In this document: positions 12,678 to 25,917 of the stretch, in pieces | Numbering within the stretch: the stretch's first letter is position 1 | Layout of the letters: every line of letters starts with the position of its first letter | DNA from: Anthoceros angustus | Taxonomy: Eukaryota; Streptophyta; Anthocerotopsida; Anthocerotales; Anthocerotaceae | Assembly: GCA_010909165.1 (NCBI GenBank) | Contig: MU008171.1 | Location: 1,178,001 to 1,242,000 of the forward strand | Length of the DNA stretch: 64,000 bases | Direction of reading: 5' to 3' | Notes under the pieces: generated by a model | What the model saw: only the letters and a program-made list of their open reading frames with translations | Told to the model about the DNA's origin: nothing | Database searches by the model: none | Made by a program: the position numbers and the translations under genes

Positions 12678-14704
12678 TCATGCAGCCACAGGAATCTTGG
12701 CACCGACTTTGCTGAGGATCTCGTCATCTGTTGAGAAGTCGGCAGCCTTCCGGAAAGTGCCCCGGCCGAAGTCCAGACCGTAGGAGTGGGCCAGGCCGTC
12801 GACAAGGCCGAATTCTGGGGCCCATCCCAGCTCCTTCTTCGCCTTGGCTATGGAAGTGAAGAAATGCTGCAAACCAGGTAGCCCCGGCTCAGAATCTGCC
12901 ACCAGCAGCTGCCAGTGGAACATTCGCAAAGTTACATGCACTTGTTGTACCTGGTCGCGGAGAGGGAAGGGTTTCTTCTTGCCGAAGTCGAATTCCTTGG
13001 GGTTGTAGTGCACTAACTCCGGGGCAGGGAACCCGCCAGCCTGAAGGTGGAGGGTCGAAGCTTAGAAGGAGGGTTTCCTATGGGCATCCTGAGTTACAGA
13101 GCTTGTAGAGCAGAAAGTACCTCTGCGCAGGCCTTGGCGATGCCGTCGAAAGTCACATATTTCTCGCCGGAGATGTTGTAAATCTCCCCGTAGGCGGTCT
13201 CATTTCCTAACACTGTGACGAATGCCCTGGCTAAGTCCTGCAGTCATAAGAGGATGACCAGTCTTATCAGACAAAGCGCCTTGGGTGAAGTTGAATGCAA
13301 GATGACAACCCTGGAACACACAAACCTGGACATGGCCGAGTTGGGTGATTTGCAGGCCAGAGCTTGGCACAGGGATTGGACGATTTGCTTTCAGTCGGTG
13401 GAAGAACCATTCCTCTACTGGGTTGTAGTTGAGGGGGCCGTAGATGTAAACTGGTCTCAGGGATGTCCATGGGGTGCTTTTGCTGGCAAGCAAGGACTCT
13501 GTGTCGAGTTTGCCCTTGTGCCTACTCTTGGGGTCAACAGCATCTACCTGCAAACGCAGACTCCGTTATCCTACATCCTACGTACATGACTTTGGTACAA
13601 CCAAATGGAGCAGAGAGGCTAGAGTATGTGTACTTCGTAGTGCGGAGGCAGATCGGTCTTCAAATACACGCCAGCTGACGAGCAGTAAATGTACCTGCAG
13701 ACATAGGAGCCATGGTATGGTGGTTTGGAGCGATGTGTTCCCTTTCCATCACTGTTGGAATAAGACGAGGGGCTGCTTTAGCTTACTGCTGGAGGCTTGG
13801 TAGCGCCTCAAGGATGGGCTCCACCTCTGCCGCTTCCCGTCCTGTTTCAGAGAACTGGAATGAGCATCCAGCGAGAAACACGGCGGTGAGCAACAGAGTT
13901 CAGGAAGGATGGCTAACCGTTGATGTCATACACAACATCGAAGCCCGTGCCTGCAAGTTTGCCCTTGAGCCCTTCAAAATCCTGGCGGTCTCCTTGGATG
14001 TGCTTCACCTGTTTTAAACCAGAAAAATCAGTGCTGCTGTCTTGGCTTGCCTGATGCATGACACAACGTTCCTGAAGCATCTGTATGGACCGTGGGCTAC
14101 CTTGGAGGCGTAAGCACTGTATTCCGAGTCGTTTTCTCCTGGCAGTTGCTGGGTAATTGGCGCTTTGCCTCGAGTGAAGAGAGTGACCTGCAAACAGCAA
14201 GATAAACAGCGGTGGGTGACGCTGGAACTACTGGGAATGCATGTGCAGGACCCTGAAAGGCTGTGAGCTTCACCTCATGGCCATCCTTGACCAGGAGTCT
14301 GGCAAGATAGATGCCGATGAACCGCGTGCCACCCATCAACAGAACCTTCTTGGGAGCCACAGCGGCGCATCGTGCTCCTTGCTGCCTCTCTCGCTTCACA
14401 ACGCACAGGCTGCTGCTTGACTGCAAAACCTGGCAGTCCCACGCTTGAGAGTCAGAATCCGCAAATGCCAACGCAATGCCTTCCTCTGAAATTCATTCAG
14501 CAAGACGAGCACGACGCCCACCTGTTGCGTGTGCTGGCTGGAGGCCAAATCGTGGCAGTGCAGGCCTGAGAAAGAGGCCTGCAGCCTGCTGGAAGGGGCA
14601 GCCAGACTGACGTTCCTGCCATTGCTGCTGCGGCAGCTGGCTCCCTTGGAGATGGCGACGGTGGCGGCGCCCGTAGCCACAGCAGCTGCATTCAAGGCAG
14701 CCAT
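12678..14704 (-). CDS. CSP41B: chloroplast stem-loop binding protein CSP41b (CRB)
   Basis: A plastid RNA-binding protein of the atypical short-chain dehydrogenase/epimerase family. In Arabidopsis, CSP41a/b complexes bind and stabilise chloroplast mRNAs and rRNA. Exon 1 encodes a Ser/Ala-rich transit peptide. The next exon has the nucleotide-fold motif LLMGGTRFIGIYLARLL. Following exons give VTLFTRGKAPITQQLPG, GDRQDFEGLKGKL, YIYCSSAGVYLKTDLPPHYE, SLRPVYIYGPLNYNPVEEWF and PSSGLQITQLGHV. The 3' exons give HYNPKEFDFGKKKPFPLRDQ and YGLDFGRGTFRKAADFSTDD, which are diagnostic for CSP41b rather than CSP41a. The start is the ATG followed by a transit-like sequence; an in-frame ATG lies ten codons upstream at 14734. 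Confidence 0.93.
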
Positions 14705-15047
14705 TTCCGCCGGGTGCAATGAAGCATTGCCCACGCACCAGGTAGATAGCTTACTTTCTCATCTCCTTCTCCTGCAAGCTCTATCCACAAATCCACAACG
14801 ATCGGCAGCCCCTCGTTTCTTACTTACAGTAGATTTCAGATATTTGGGAAAACCGGAGACAATTTTGGATCAGATCAAGCAGGCTTCCCTGTCGCGATTC
14901 CGCAATTCCAGCACTCGATGTAAGCTAAGCAAAGGGCGCGTAATGGGTGTGATAAAACCTCGTGACGGGCTCATGAATGGCATGCAAAAGGAGAACATGG
15001 TTCCATGCCCATGCGTCCGTCTCATTTGAGCCTACAAAGAAGCAAGC
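14705..15047. other. short intergenic region
   Basis: About 340 bp between the CSP41b start and the stop of the next minus-strand gene. It should contain the CSP41b promoter and 5' untranslated region; no further structure is seen. Confidence 0.45.
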
Positions 15048-16173
15048 TCAACTCCTGGCTTTGCGGATCGACCTCAGGACAGTCCACATGAAAGTGGAGG
15101 CAAAGAAGAGGAGGGCAAACACGATAACGGCCGATTTCACGCCCAGGCTCACCACCAAATTCATCAATATGCCTGCAATGACCACCCCGAAGAAGTTGGC
15201 CCAGATTGCATTCCAAAACGGCATGCCCAAGACATACGCGGCTATGGCACCAGTCCAGGCCCCGGTGCCAGGGAATGGGACAGCCACAAACAGCATGAGG
15301 CCTAGCCACTGGAATTCCTGGATTGGCCCGGCTTTCCTTCTGGTTTTCTCGAACAAGCGGTGGAAGAAGGTCCTGGCTCTGATGCTTCTACTCGACAAGA
15401 AGTCCGAGAAGCTGCCCAGGTATAGCAGGATGATTGGCACCGGCACCATGTTCCTGCAATCAGTCTCACGGAGTCATCATGTGGAGTTAGCAGGCAGAAG
15501 CATGGTGGTCATCCTCTCCGAAGGCCAGCATTCACACAGGACGGCATTCGCTCACCCGAGGACGGCCAGGATGTAGCCTTTCCACGGATCCAGCTGCAGC
15601 CAGTATCCAATGGGCACGGCACCACGGAGCTCCAGCACGGGCAGCATGGCGGTGGTGAACACGATGGCCTCGTCCGCCCAGCCCGAGCGTCTCAGGAAGT
15701 CCGCCACTCGAAGGCCCAGGCTAGAGGAGCCGATGGAGTCTGCTGCAGCATGTGCCGTCCCCGCCGACAAGAGCATCGGCAGCCATGGCAGCATCAAGAG
15801 TACTCCCTTCAGGGAGTTGCCTAGCCACGGCGGGGGTTCAGAGGGCATGCACTCTTGGGCATGAGACTGCACCTGGCCATCACATCCGTCGGCCCTGGCC
15901 TTTGCTGGGGATGGCGATGGGGACGAATGCAGTCTGTGCCGGCGGCTCTTTGAGACCTGCAGAGGAGCAGCCAGGACACCGTGAACCACGATGCATGCAG
16001 GCCATCACAGGTAACAGCACGGGAGGACTAACCGTGAAAGCGATGCTGCCATGGGGCTGAGCTGCTCCGTGTTTGAATAAGGCCGCGCGGGGGAAGCTGA
16101 AAGCAGGGGTCTGAAAACGGGGCTCCAGGGAGCTCCCAACTACGTGGAAGGCCGGTGCGTAAGCGGCGGCCAT
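15048..16173 (-). CDS. plastid-targeted membrane protein, small multidrug export family (PF06695-type)
   Basis: Three exons join in phase: 16173-16033, 15956-15556 and 15453-15048. The N-terminus is Ser/Arg/Ala-rich like a chloroplast transit peptide. It is followed by a hydrophobic stretch ending in AGTAHAAADS, which resembles a lumenal or membrane-insertion cleavage site. The mature part has the family motif with a conserved glutamate, VLELRGAVPIGYWLQLDPW, then MVPVPIILLYLG, and then FVAVPFPGTGAWTGAIAAYV and further helices. The proline/glycine-rich re-entrant-like motifs are typical of the family. The family name is historical: transport of drugs has not been shown for the plant members that I know of. 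The function here is therefore inferred only as a chloroplast membrane transporter-like protein. Confidence 0.82.
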
Positions 16174-16690
16174 GGATGCAACCTTCACACTGTCCTTGCA
16201 GTCTCCATTCAGATGGCAAGCTTCCAACTTCCTTGTCGACGATTCCAAGGCGACGTGCTCCAGATGCTGGCTTTGCATTCGCTCCGGATTCGTCGACCAT
16301 CGGTTTAACTTCGTGCTAAAATAAATCCCGTAAAGAGTGCCCAGCCCAGAGGCTCAGTCTTATTCCATGAGAAACAAGTGATCTTAACAGCTCGTGATTG
16401 TCCAGCCTTCCGGTACAACAACCGTTCAACTACATGTCCACCCTCAAGGCACCCAGGTTCGAGCCCTACACGTATCGGCTTCCCAAGTGGTATGTGAACA
16501 GTGCTTGATGAAGCTCGGTCGTTTGCTTCTAATATGCGTGAAGTCAAAATTACGGAACTTGATGTGGAAATTCCATAACAAGCATCTCCTCAACTGGAAG
16601 AAACTACAAGGATGTTAAGCAGGACAGCAAATGAAGGACCTTGCCGCAAGGATCATCCAAGGAGAAAAACAGGAATACCTGCTGATCTGA
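16174..16690. other. intergenic region
   Basis: About 500 bp between two minus-strand genes. A GGTTCGAGCCC motif near 16458 resembles a tRNA T-loop, but the rest of a tRNA cannot be folded (see rejected items). Confidence 0.4.
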
Positions 16691-17465
16691 TCAGTACTCT
16701 TTCACGGGCATTTTGTAAGTTCCGAAGTCCTCAGGGAATGGGAACTCTCGGGGAGTCTGGAACAGACAGAGACGTGAGTCAGTCGCACCAGTTTTGATTC
16801 TAAATCCAGTTCTGCCCTAAGTACGCAGTTAGGACATGATACAGCACCCAGGGAATCCTTGATGCTTTGTCATTCCAGACTGCCAGCAGCCCAATCACAG
16901 CGAAGAATCCCATGCCACCGGACAGCCACAAAAGTCCTTCGGTCTGCAAACGGCAACACACCACATGTCAGTGCCCCAGAGCTTAGAGTTAGCACTAGCA
17001 CACACACACAAGCATGACAAGACCCCACCTTGGAAATGTGGGGAGCCACGATGTCGATGCAGGGTTCCGGCACAAAGTTGCCATCGTCCCAGACCATCTC
17101 GTCTTGCTCATGAAGCTGCCAGGAACACCAGCGAAGTTAAAGTGAGTCAATCTGCGAGCAAGGGCCGGCCATATCCCTCCCTGCATTCCATCAAGGATTT
17201 GCTTCTGCGGGATCAGACAGCTCGTGCGCTCGCCGCGCCACAGAAGTGAAGCATAACCTAGGTAACGATGGGAATTGAAGCAAGCAGGACATGAATGAGG
17301 AGGCCAGGGAGCAGCGAGCAGCACCGGACTGTCCGGAGGCGGATTCGGCTTCACCGGCAACCCCATGCCTCCCCGCAGCCGCATCGCAGCCGACGCCTGT
17401 GTCACGCCAGCTCTTCGCATAAACCCACTGGTGATCCGCCCGATGCTCATACCGCCGCTTGCCAT
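16691..17465 (-). CDS. NADH dehydrogenase [ubiquinone] 1 beta subunit 8 (complex I NDUFB8/ASHI)
   Basis: An accessory membrane-arm subunit of mitochondrial complex I. Four coding exons are seen. The first encodes MASGGMSIGRITSGFMRR and RGGMGLPVKPNPPPDSP, a mitochondrial-type basic N-terminus. The second encodes EQDEMVWDDGNFVPEPCIDI, the conserved family core. The third (about 16850-16950) has the single membrane helix LLWLSGGMGFFAVIGLLAVW followed by NDKASRIPW. The last ends with PREFPFPEDFGTYKMPVKEY. The order and content match the plant NDUFB8 family. The open frame extends a little upstream of the chosen ATG without another ATG. The gene is divergent from DCAF1. Confidence 0.88.
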
Positions 17466-18063
17466 TCCCTCCACGCTCTGGAAGCCAGGAGCCACGCCGC
17501 CAGCAAGCACCAAGATTGGCCTTCAAACTAGTAAGACACAAATTAAGTGTCATTATTACGTGAATGTCGCGTTACGTGAGCGTCATTCATCAGCAACATC
17601 ACTTTAGCTCAGGCGGATGAACCATGAACCCGCCGGATCGGATCACCTCATGCGTAATTGTTTCAGAGAAAAAAGTAATACCTAATCAGTAAACATCCTG
17701 CCGCTACGAATGCGAATGCGCAGTGTACATATACCTATACTCTCCATGGGGGTAGGTACATTATTATTCCATCGAATAGGTCTTCCCACATACTGATGTT
17801 TGGTGTTGGCAGGGATTCACGTATTCTTACGACGAATATAAAATGGGAAGGAAGTACATACAGGTGCAGCTAAGGGGCAAGAAAGAAAGAAGAAAGAAAG
17901 AAGGAAGGACTGGAGGGTCGCAAGGTGGTGGCGAGCTCGTGCGGGAAACAGCCGAGGGCAGGGGAGGCCAAGGCCGGGCAGGGCAGGACAGGGTAGCGCA
18001 GAGCAGAGCAGGGAGGAATCCATTGCAGCAGTAGAGCGGACAGTTGCTGCTGTTGCATGGTGC
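17466..18063. promoter_or_regulatory. shared divergent promoter region, NDUFB8 and DCAF1
   Basis: The two start codons are only about 600 bp apart on opposite strands, so this stretch must carry both 5' regions. It includes a purine-only GAAAGAAAG-type tract at about 17879-17910, close to the DCAF1 start, and a GC-rich segment after it. A TATA-like ATATAAAAT lies at about 17836-17844. No individual factor site is claimed. Confidence 0.45.
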
Positions 18064-21000
18064 ATGGCACCCAATTCTCCGACTGCAGGGCAGCGTGAAC
18101 TCGAGGCCCTGTGGGGACCAGACTCCCGGTGGGGACCTTCCGCCACCTCGTCCATGGTCGGTGTGTCTGCAGCGCAACCCGGGCCTGATGCTGGAGCTGG
18201 CGGAGCATCCACGTCCGGAGCCAACGATGGCGGCGCGTCGGCGACCGCGTCACTGTCCGCGGATGCCTCCGGGGTCACCGAGGACGTGCTTGGCCGCGCA
18301 CGAACTGTCATGCGCCGCATCGTCTCTAACAGGGCCAACCCCGATCCCTGCCACCTTCACTGCCTCGCCGCCATCCTGGAGCAGGAGGAGCTCAGGTGGG
18401 ACCTCGTGCGCCACTCGTGGCATGGTTCCTTAGGATTGAGCTGCCACAGTCGCTTGCTAGGAGTCTTAGTCGTCAGAGTGCCTCCGGGGGGCAGCCGGGA
18501 GCTCCTGATTACGGTCCGTGGGGTTGGATTGGACTTGAATCATGTCAGCGGCGGGAACTGGTCCACAAGTAGGAGCTTCGGAGCTCCTTGCCGCAGCGTG
18601 AATTCAGGCCGAGGGAATCCCCAGGTTTTCGGGACTGTGGCAATTTTTTCCGGCCCGTGCTGAAGATTGGCAGCTGCACAGCTGAGCAAGCTTGCCGAGC
18701 TCGTGCAATTGCCACTCCTTCACGAGTCCATTTTATCTGAGGGCAATTCGAGCAGGATTTGCCGCGGGGGATTGTTCATGCTCAGTTTGAAGAGTGTCCC
18801 TGAAGTTCTGGATGCTTGCAAACGTTTGTTGCACTGGCTGTCGTGTCTAGGGGTTTGGAGCCGCTCGGTGATGTTTCGATTTTCTTCCTGTCGCAGGTTT
18901 GAGCAGCAAGGGGGTCATACCAATAACTCGCGTTCGTCGCATAATATAGGCAGGCTGGTGTCCATTCTGAGAGTAACCTCCTCATCTCCTCTTGTTTTTT
19001 TCTGAGAATGTTGTATGCTGTTATTCGTCTCCGTGAGTATCTGCAACTTTTGTGTGTCGGTTTCCTCTTCTGGCAGGACGACGATGAGTTCTTTGAGATG
19101 CTGTCCACAAGCTTTTTGGTAGAGAGTACCTACTCCCCAAAACTACGCGCAGCAGCAGCTCGACTTCTGTATTCCTGCATTTCCGGCTGGGTGGTAATGT
19201 CTTCCATACAAGTGGTTCTCATCAGAAGGGAGGTTGAAGATTCTGACAAGCATGCTGACTGATGTTTCGTCGGTTGGCTTTGCAGTACCCACACGATTTC
19301 GAAGAGGCAGTTGTGAATAAGATCAAGGAATGGGTTGTTGAAGATATACTCCAAGAGGGGATATCTCACAGGAGTTCACGGAGAAAAACCACTTCTAATG
19401 TGGAGGATGTGGACCGTGAGATTCTCAGGACGTATGCAACCGGCCTCTTGGCTTTAGCGCTGGCTGGGTATGTTCTGCCCTGTGTGTTGTTTTCAGCAGA
19501 CTCCATGTTGTTTTAGCAGCAAAAGTTCAGACATTTTTGAGACATGTGCACAATGACTTCTGTTGTAATTGCAGAACTGATATAATTGATGAAGTCTTGG
19601 GAAGCGGTATGGTATCCAAGTTGATGCACTATCTTCGTGTTCAAGTCCTTGGTCACGAGGCTATTGAACCCCCAAGTTCTGACAACAGGTCAAATGCGGG
19701 TGTTGGTGCTGCTCGCGGAAGGGATGAGGGTCGAGGGCGAGTTCGACCTCCCTTGGATGATGGATGGCTGCCAGATAGAGCTGTTGTTGAAAATCCAGCT
19801 AATGAACCATCGTTTCAGGAGCCTTCTATTGATGTTACGGCTGATGGAAATGTGGAACGTGATGATGACATGAATAGTCTGGCTGATCAGCATCTGGTAG
19901 ATACCATCTCTCCTGCTTTAGGGACTTCTGAGGCCAAGCTGACCATGCACGATTCAACAGAGGATGCTGATATTACCACTGAAGATAAACGGAGGAGGAA
20001 AGACCGGAGAGATGGGAAGAACAGGGGTTTGGACTGGAGTAGGAATCACCGGGATGTTGAGACAGAAGAGCCTGGAAGAGTGGAGGCAGCTAGGCGTTGG
20101 GGTGACAGTAGGGACCGTTTAGGTGGTCGAGGTAGAGGGAAGGGCAGAGTTGGTGATGTGTTGAGTGAGACTGTACAACAAAGTCCTGGAGCAAGGGATG
20201 TCAGCCAAGCTCGAAGGGCTCTTCTGGATAGGAGTGGCTGTTCAGACTCTGTTATGGGCGTTGACATGGACACTGCCCTAATTGACAGTGATGCTGGTCT
20301 CTCCGATGCACACAAGCGCTATGAGGATAACAGCAGGAGCCTGGTGATTGGGAGTCTGGATTTATCAGCAGTGGTGAGGGAGGCTTCCAGTGCAGCTGAA
20401 GCTGAGGCAAGGGCTGCCCAGGCCTTACCAGAAGCAGTTAAGGCTGCAGGGGATGCAGCTGCTGAACTTGTTCGATTTGCAGCAACAGAGGTGATGTGAT
20501 AGCACTTTTTATTTCCAGGGTATTTTAATGTGCTGATGTGCTTTCACTTCATTTTCTTGAGACGTTGTGTGGTCTAATTTGTTTGTTTCTTTTTTAAAAG
20601 CTGACATTCTTCTTGGCCGTATCAGGCTTTAGGAGAAATGAATGACATGGAAGCCGCACTAGCAGCAGCGGAAGCAGCAGCGGCCTCAGTTGTGGATGCT
20701 GGAAGGGCAACAGCAGTGAGCAGGTGTGTTGTTTTCTGGTCTGGATTGCTTTGGTCAGGTTGGATTTATGCAAATCAAATTCAGGTGGTGAATGATGTTC
20801 ATCTGTGGTCATCAGCAGTGCTCCAACTACCTCTGGAGACACTTTTGTTGAGAGTAATCTAGGTCAGAAGGCCACAAAGGAACACTTGTGCGATTTGGAT
20901 ACCCAGAGAGGGGATTGTCAAATGGACTTTGAAGTCTTGGCCTTCCTAAGACAGCGCTTCTGTGTTCAATGCTTGGAGAAGATGGGAGAGTATGTTGAAG

Positions 21001-24000
21001 TACTGGGTCCCATACTTCATGAAAAAGGAGTGGACGTCTGTCTAGCATTGCTAGAGCGTGGAGCGAAGGACAGCTTGTCTGTCAGAGACATGGGAATGCT
21101 GACAGATGTACTGAAACTCATCTGTGCTTTCTCTGCACATCGTAAATTTGCAGCTCTTTTTGTGGATCGTGGCGGTGTACAGAAGCTTCTTGCCACCCCA
21201 CGAGTTCCACAGACCCTCTCTGGCATCTCTCTCTGCTTTTCTGCTTTGGCTTCGTTGCAGGTACTTGTTTTGCTTGGTTGGGGTTTTTTCTTTTTGTAGC
21301 CAACTGATCAAAAGTTTACTGAAAAAATCTGTGTTTATTTGTTGTGTCAACTGTTGCTTCAGGGTGTTGTTATGGAGCGCGTCTGTGCTTTGCCCACAGC
21401 CACGGTGCAGGAGATTGTAGCTCTGGCTCTTCAGCTCCTAGGGAGCTATCAAGACCCAGCTCGACGGCATGCTGCCGTATTTTTTGGAGCTGCATTTGTA
21501 TTCCGAGCTGTCTTGGATGCCTTTGATAGCCAAGATGGGCTCCGGAAATTTTTGAATGTGCTAGGAAATGCTGCTATGTTGAGAACTGGGGGGGTTTCTG
21601 CGGCACCAGGTACCAGTTCAATTTCAGCTGGCTCGAGAAGTGATCGGGGATCTGCTGCGGAGGTATTGACCTCCTCAGGAAAGCACATTGCCTTCCAGAC
21701 ATGTGTGGCATTGCGGCAGTATTTCCGATCTCATTTTGTGCTAGTTGTCGAGTCACTGCGTCCTTCTAAAGGTCATCGGAGTGGTTCGCGATGCACAGCT
21801 AATTCCAGGGCTTTTTACAAGCCCTTGGACCTTAGCAATGAGGCAATTGAGTCCCTGATTACTCAGCTGCAGCGAGACAGGAAGTTGGGCCCAGCATTTG
21901 TGCGTTGTAAATGGATTGCACTTGAAAAATTTATGGACTTAACGGGGCACATCACATTATTAGAGCTTACCCAGGTACATTCCCAGCGTTCCCAGGTATA
22001 TTCTTCCAGCTGCATACGTTTATTTGTAGATCATGTTTGAGCCCAACTTTCAACCTTTGAAGTCTGCTGTCTTTAGTTCTGGCAGGCCGCACCTGGCGAG
22101 AGGTACTTGAACGACATTGCCCGGCATGCACTGGATGTACTGCAATTAGTTACTTTAATGCCATTAACCCGACGACCCGTGGTAGGAGCTACACTCTGGA
22201 ATGAACGCTCTGGAATGGCTGTTATTCTGGAAGCAGCGAGTGGGGCAGCATTTGGGGATCCCGAGGTACTTTAGCTGGCACATGGATTTGTGAGCTGTGC
22301 TGTGGGGGGGATATTTATCAACTGTGGAAAATTATTGACTCCCCTGTGTTTTGGCTGCAGGTCCTCCAGGTAGCTCTGATGGTGTTAGTTAATCTGGTTT
22401 GTCCACCACCATCATTGTGCAGTCGTCCCTTGGTCCCTAGCACACCTGCCGGGCACCTGGGTCAGAGTGGTGGTGCTGGATCACAACCAGGTTCTGGTGT
22501 AGGATCGTCTGGGGCGAATGGTGAGGGACGAGAACGTGTGTTTAAAGATCCAACACTGGAAAGAATCATGATGCAAACTCCAAGTGCTGGAACACCTGGT
22601 TCAGCAGTTGTAGGGGATCGGAGAATCTCTCTTGGGCCAGGGGCTGGTGGCTCTGGTATGGCGGCATTCATAGAGCATGGTTATCGCGTTGCCCGCGAGG
22701 CAGTGCGTTCAAACAATGGAATTAGAGTTCTCTTGCACCTTCTCTATCCTCGTGTAGTATATCCGGCAACTACTCTTGATCGGATTCGAGCTTTGGCATG
22801 TCGTGTGCTCCTCGGACTGGCAAGAGATGACACCATTGCTCATATTTTGACAAAGCTTCAGGTATGTCATGGCCCTTCAGTTGGTTGCTGGTTTTCACCT
22901 CTTCAGAGTTAATGTGCCATCTCATGGTCACAATCGGTTAATACAATTTGCTGCTGTCAATCATGTTTCAGGTTGGCAAGATACTGTCTGAGTTGTTGAG
23001 AGATGGAAGTGCGGCGGGGCGAGATTCAGGTTCTGCTATAGGTGGTGAACAAGGAAGGTGGCAGGCTGAGCTTAGCCGGGTGGCCCTCGATCTTATTGCA
23101 GTGAGTTATCATCTTCAGGTTTCATAATGATTTGCAACTTTCTGAGGGTTTGTGTTGATGGGAAATTTATATGCTTGGCTTTCCGCATGCAGATAGTGAC
23201 AAATGCTGGAAGAGCCAGCACTGTTGCTGCCAGTGAAGCGGCTGCACCAACACTGCGGAGGATTGAAAGAGCTGCAATTGCAGCTGCTACTCCTATAAGC
23301 TATCATTCAAGGTTCTGATTGCTTTATTTTCATGCTTTTGTGCTTTCTAAGCGTTTTTGGAGTCAGTATGGCTGTGTTCCAGGCAAAGATCGTATTGCAA
23401 GGTTGCCAAATTTATGAGAATCTTGTTGTGGTGCACAGGGAACTGCTTCAGCTTATTCATGAACATCTCAAGGCTTCTGGACTTGTAGATTCAGCTAATG
23501 CGCTTATGAAGGAGGCTCAACTGACTCCGTTGCCATCTTCGCTAGCCCCCGGGGCTCTGAACTTCCGAGTTTCACCCTCCGATGACAAGATGGATTCGAT
23601 GTATTGGCCCAGTGGACGTGTACCTGGAGGGTTTTTTAACTCGCCTTATCCACAGTTGGTCGGGGAAAGGGAATCGAACACAGCAGTGAACTCAGGTACA
23701 GGTTGCAGGAAGACTCCTGGGTTTTCTGCTGGGCTGGGAGGTTCCAGTGCTACTCCAGGGAAGAAATCGCAGGCTGGAAAGGATGGCAGGTTACATGGCA
23801 GCCGTGATCAGGAAGCTCATCATAGTACTGGACCTAGTAAGGTCAGTAATGCCGAGTCAGAGAATGTATTCAAAACCCCATCTCGTGGACTATCTTTGAA
23901 GCGCAAGGCCAATGACAAAGAGTTATCAACTATGTCTCCTAACAAGCGGGTTGCTCTAGCTGATCCAGCTTTTCCATCCTTACCCCCCTCAGCCTTCTAC

Positions 24001-25917
24001 ACACCTGCCCAGTCTCGTCTTAGAAGCAATTTTTCTTTAGATGGCAGTTATCCAACACCTATGACTCCTGTAAGCTCACAAGATAGTCTGCCAAGGCCTG
24101 TCTTGTTTGGAACAGCTGAGAAAGCAGAAGCTGTTAGTTGGCCGAATGACACAACATATGCAATTGAGAAGTTGTCATCCCATGCTCTTCACATGCATAG
24201 CTCAAGCCTCTCTCAGGGTCCTCATTTCCCAACAAACTCTGCGTTGCTTCCAGATACCCGTTGCTCTTCTGACAGGGCCACTCTAGATTCATTGGTGGTG
24301 CAGTACTTGAAGCACCAGCATAGGCAGTGTCCAGCACCTATCACAACTTTGCCTCCCCTTTCTCTTCTGCACCCCCATATGTGTCCTGAGCCTAGTAGGG
24401 GCTTAGATGCCCCTTTGAATATAGCTGGACGGCTGGCTGCTCGGGAGATCTGTCCTCCACATGGGGGTCTTCATGGACGCAAGCGAGATCGTCACTTTGT
24501 GTACAGCAGGTTCCGACCTCTTCGAACATGCCGGGATGATGCCGGTGCACTGTTGACGACTACAACATTCCTGGGACGTGCTGCCTATCTTGCAGCTGGA
24601 AGTCATGTTGGAGATATTCGGATCTTTGATTCTAGCTCAGGGAATACCCTTGAAATACAGACTTGTCATACATCACCGATCACATTGCTGCAGTGTGCCC
24701 CTCGGGAGTTATCAACTGGTGCAGAGGTATTGACTTCCCATCCTTCTTATCTGCTACTGTCATCTACTGCTTATGATACTCGCCTTTGGGATTCATCAGC
24801 CTTGAGCAATGGGCCTCTACACTCCTTTGATGCTTGTAAAGCTGCCCGCTTCAATCATAGTGGAACTCGATTTGGTGGTATAGAGCCAACACAAAAGGAG
24901 GTGTTGCTTTATGATGTTAGCACTGGGAAACTGGAGCAAAGGCTTACGGATAGTGTTGTGGGTGCACTGCGATCACATAATCAAGCTTATGTGCATTTTA
25001 GTCCCACAGACACATTAGTGCTGTGGAATGGAGTGTTGTGGGATCACCGGATTCTTCGTTCTATCCATAAATTTGACCAGTTTACGGATTATGGCGGTGG
25101 TGGTTTCCATCCTGCAGGCAATGAGGTGAGACTTGCGGGTTGTTGGTCATATGTTTACCCCTGTTTTTAATAATGCACCGTCTGTGAACGAGATTCTTGT
25201 CGATCTGCTCACTATGGAGTGACATTGTTGTTGTGACTGACTCAGGTGATCATCAACTCAGAAGTCTGGGATTTGCGCTCATACAAACTTCTTCGAAGTG
25301 TTCCAGCCCTTGATCAGACTGCTATCAACTTCAATACCACTGCAGATGTAATATATGCCTATCTTCGCCGCAGTAGTGATGACATCATGGCTGCTCTCAA
25401 CTCTAAGAGAAGCCGGCATGAGCTGTTTTCTTCCTTCAGGACACTAGATGCTGTGGATTATTCTGACATAGCGACCACAGCTGTGGATCGCTGTGTTCTG
25501 GACCTTGCTACTGAGTCTACTGATTCTTTCATAGCAGTTGTTGGCCTTGATGCAACTGACCAAATGGAGTCGGTAGTAAGGCTTTATGAAGTGGGAAGGC
25601 GGCGACCAACTGATGACGATTCTGATCCAGATGATGGTGGGGAATCTGAGGAAGAGGAAGAAAGTGAGGGAGAAGATGAGGATGAGGATGGAGACTTACA
25701 TGGAGACGACTCAGACGTTGACCTTGGCAGCACAGGGGATGGCAGTGGCGATGATGCTGATTTTGCAAGCACTGACGAGGACATCAGTGATAGACTGACA
25801 GGAGATATTTTGGAGCTGATCTCTGATGAAGATGAGGATGATCATAGTAGAGGTGGTTTCAGCAGTGGTGATGAATCTGAAGGTGACTTTGATGTCTATG
25901 CTGATGGTATTCGTTAG
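18064..25917 (+). CDS. DCAF1: DDB1- and CUL4-associated factor 1 (DCAF1/VprBP homologue)
   Basis: The substrate-receptor subunit of CUL4-DDB1 E3 ubiquitin ligases in the nucleus. More than ten exons run from an Ala/Ser-rich N-terminus through an armadillo-like helical region: HNIGRLVSILR (about 18940), DDDEFFEMLSTSFL (19078-19194), a long exon from 19575, and LQLLGSYQDPARRHAAVFFG (about 21430). A LisH motif, LLQLIHEHLKASGLVDSANA, lies at about 23444-23505. The large exon 23332-25124 and the exon from 25246 hold the WD40 region. It contains two WDxR (DWD-box) motifs, LWDHR (about 25038) and VWDLR (about 25265), which dock on DDB1. The C-terminus is a long Asp/Glu/Ser tail, as in plant and animal DCAF1. 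Length and domain order match the family. The 500-bp gap between 18395 and 18897 is read as an intron. The start is the first ATG in frame. Confidence 0.93.

Noticed and set aside
16440-16480. Possible tRNA based on GGTTCGAGCCC
   Set aside because: Only three T-stem pairs form, and no acceptor, D or anticodon arm can be placed at the right distances on either strand.
18396-18896. Extra DCAF1 exon suggested by the plus-strand frame AQLSKLAELVQLPLL
   Set aside because: The joined sequence is continuous in phase between 18395 and 18897 and matches the family without it. I read the stretch as an intron, though an alternative exon cannot be excluded.
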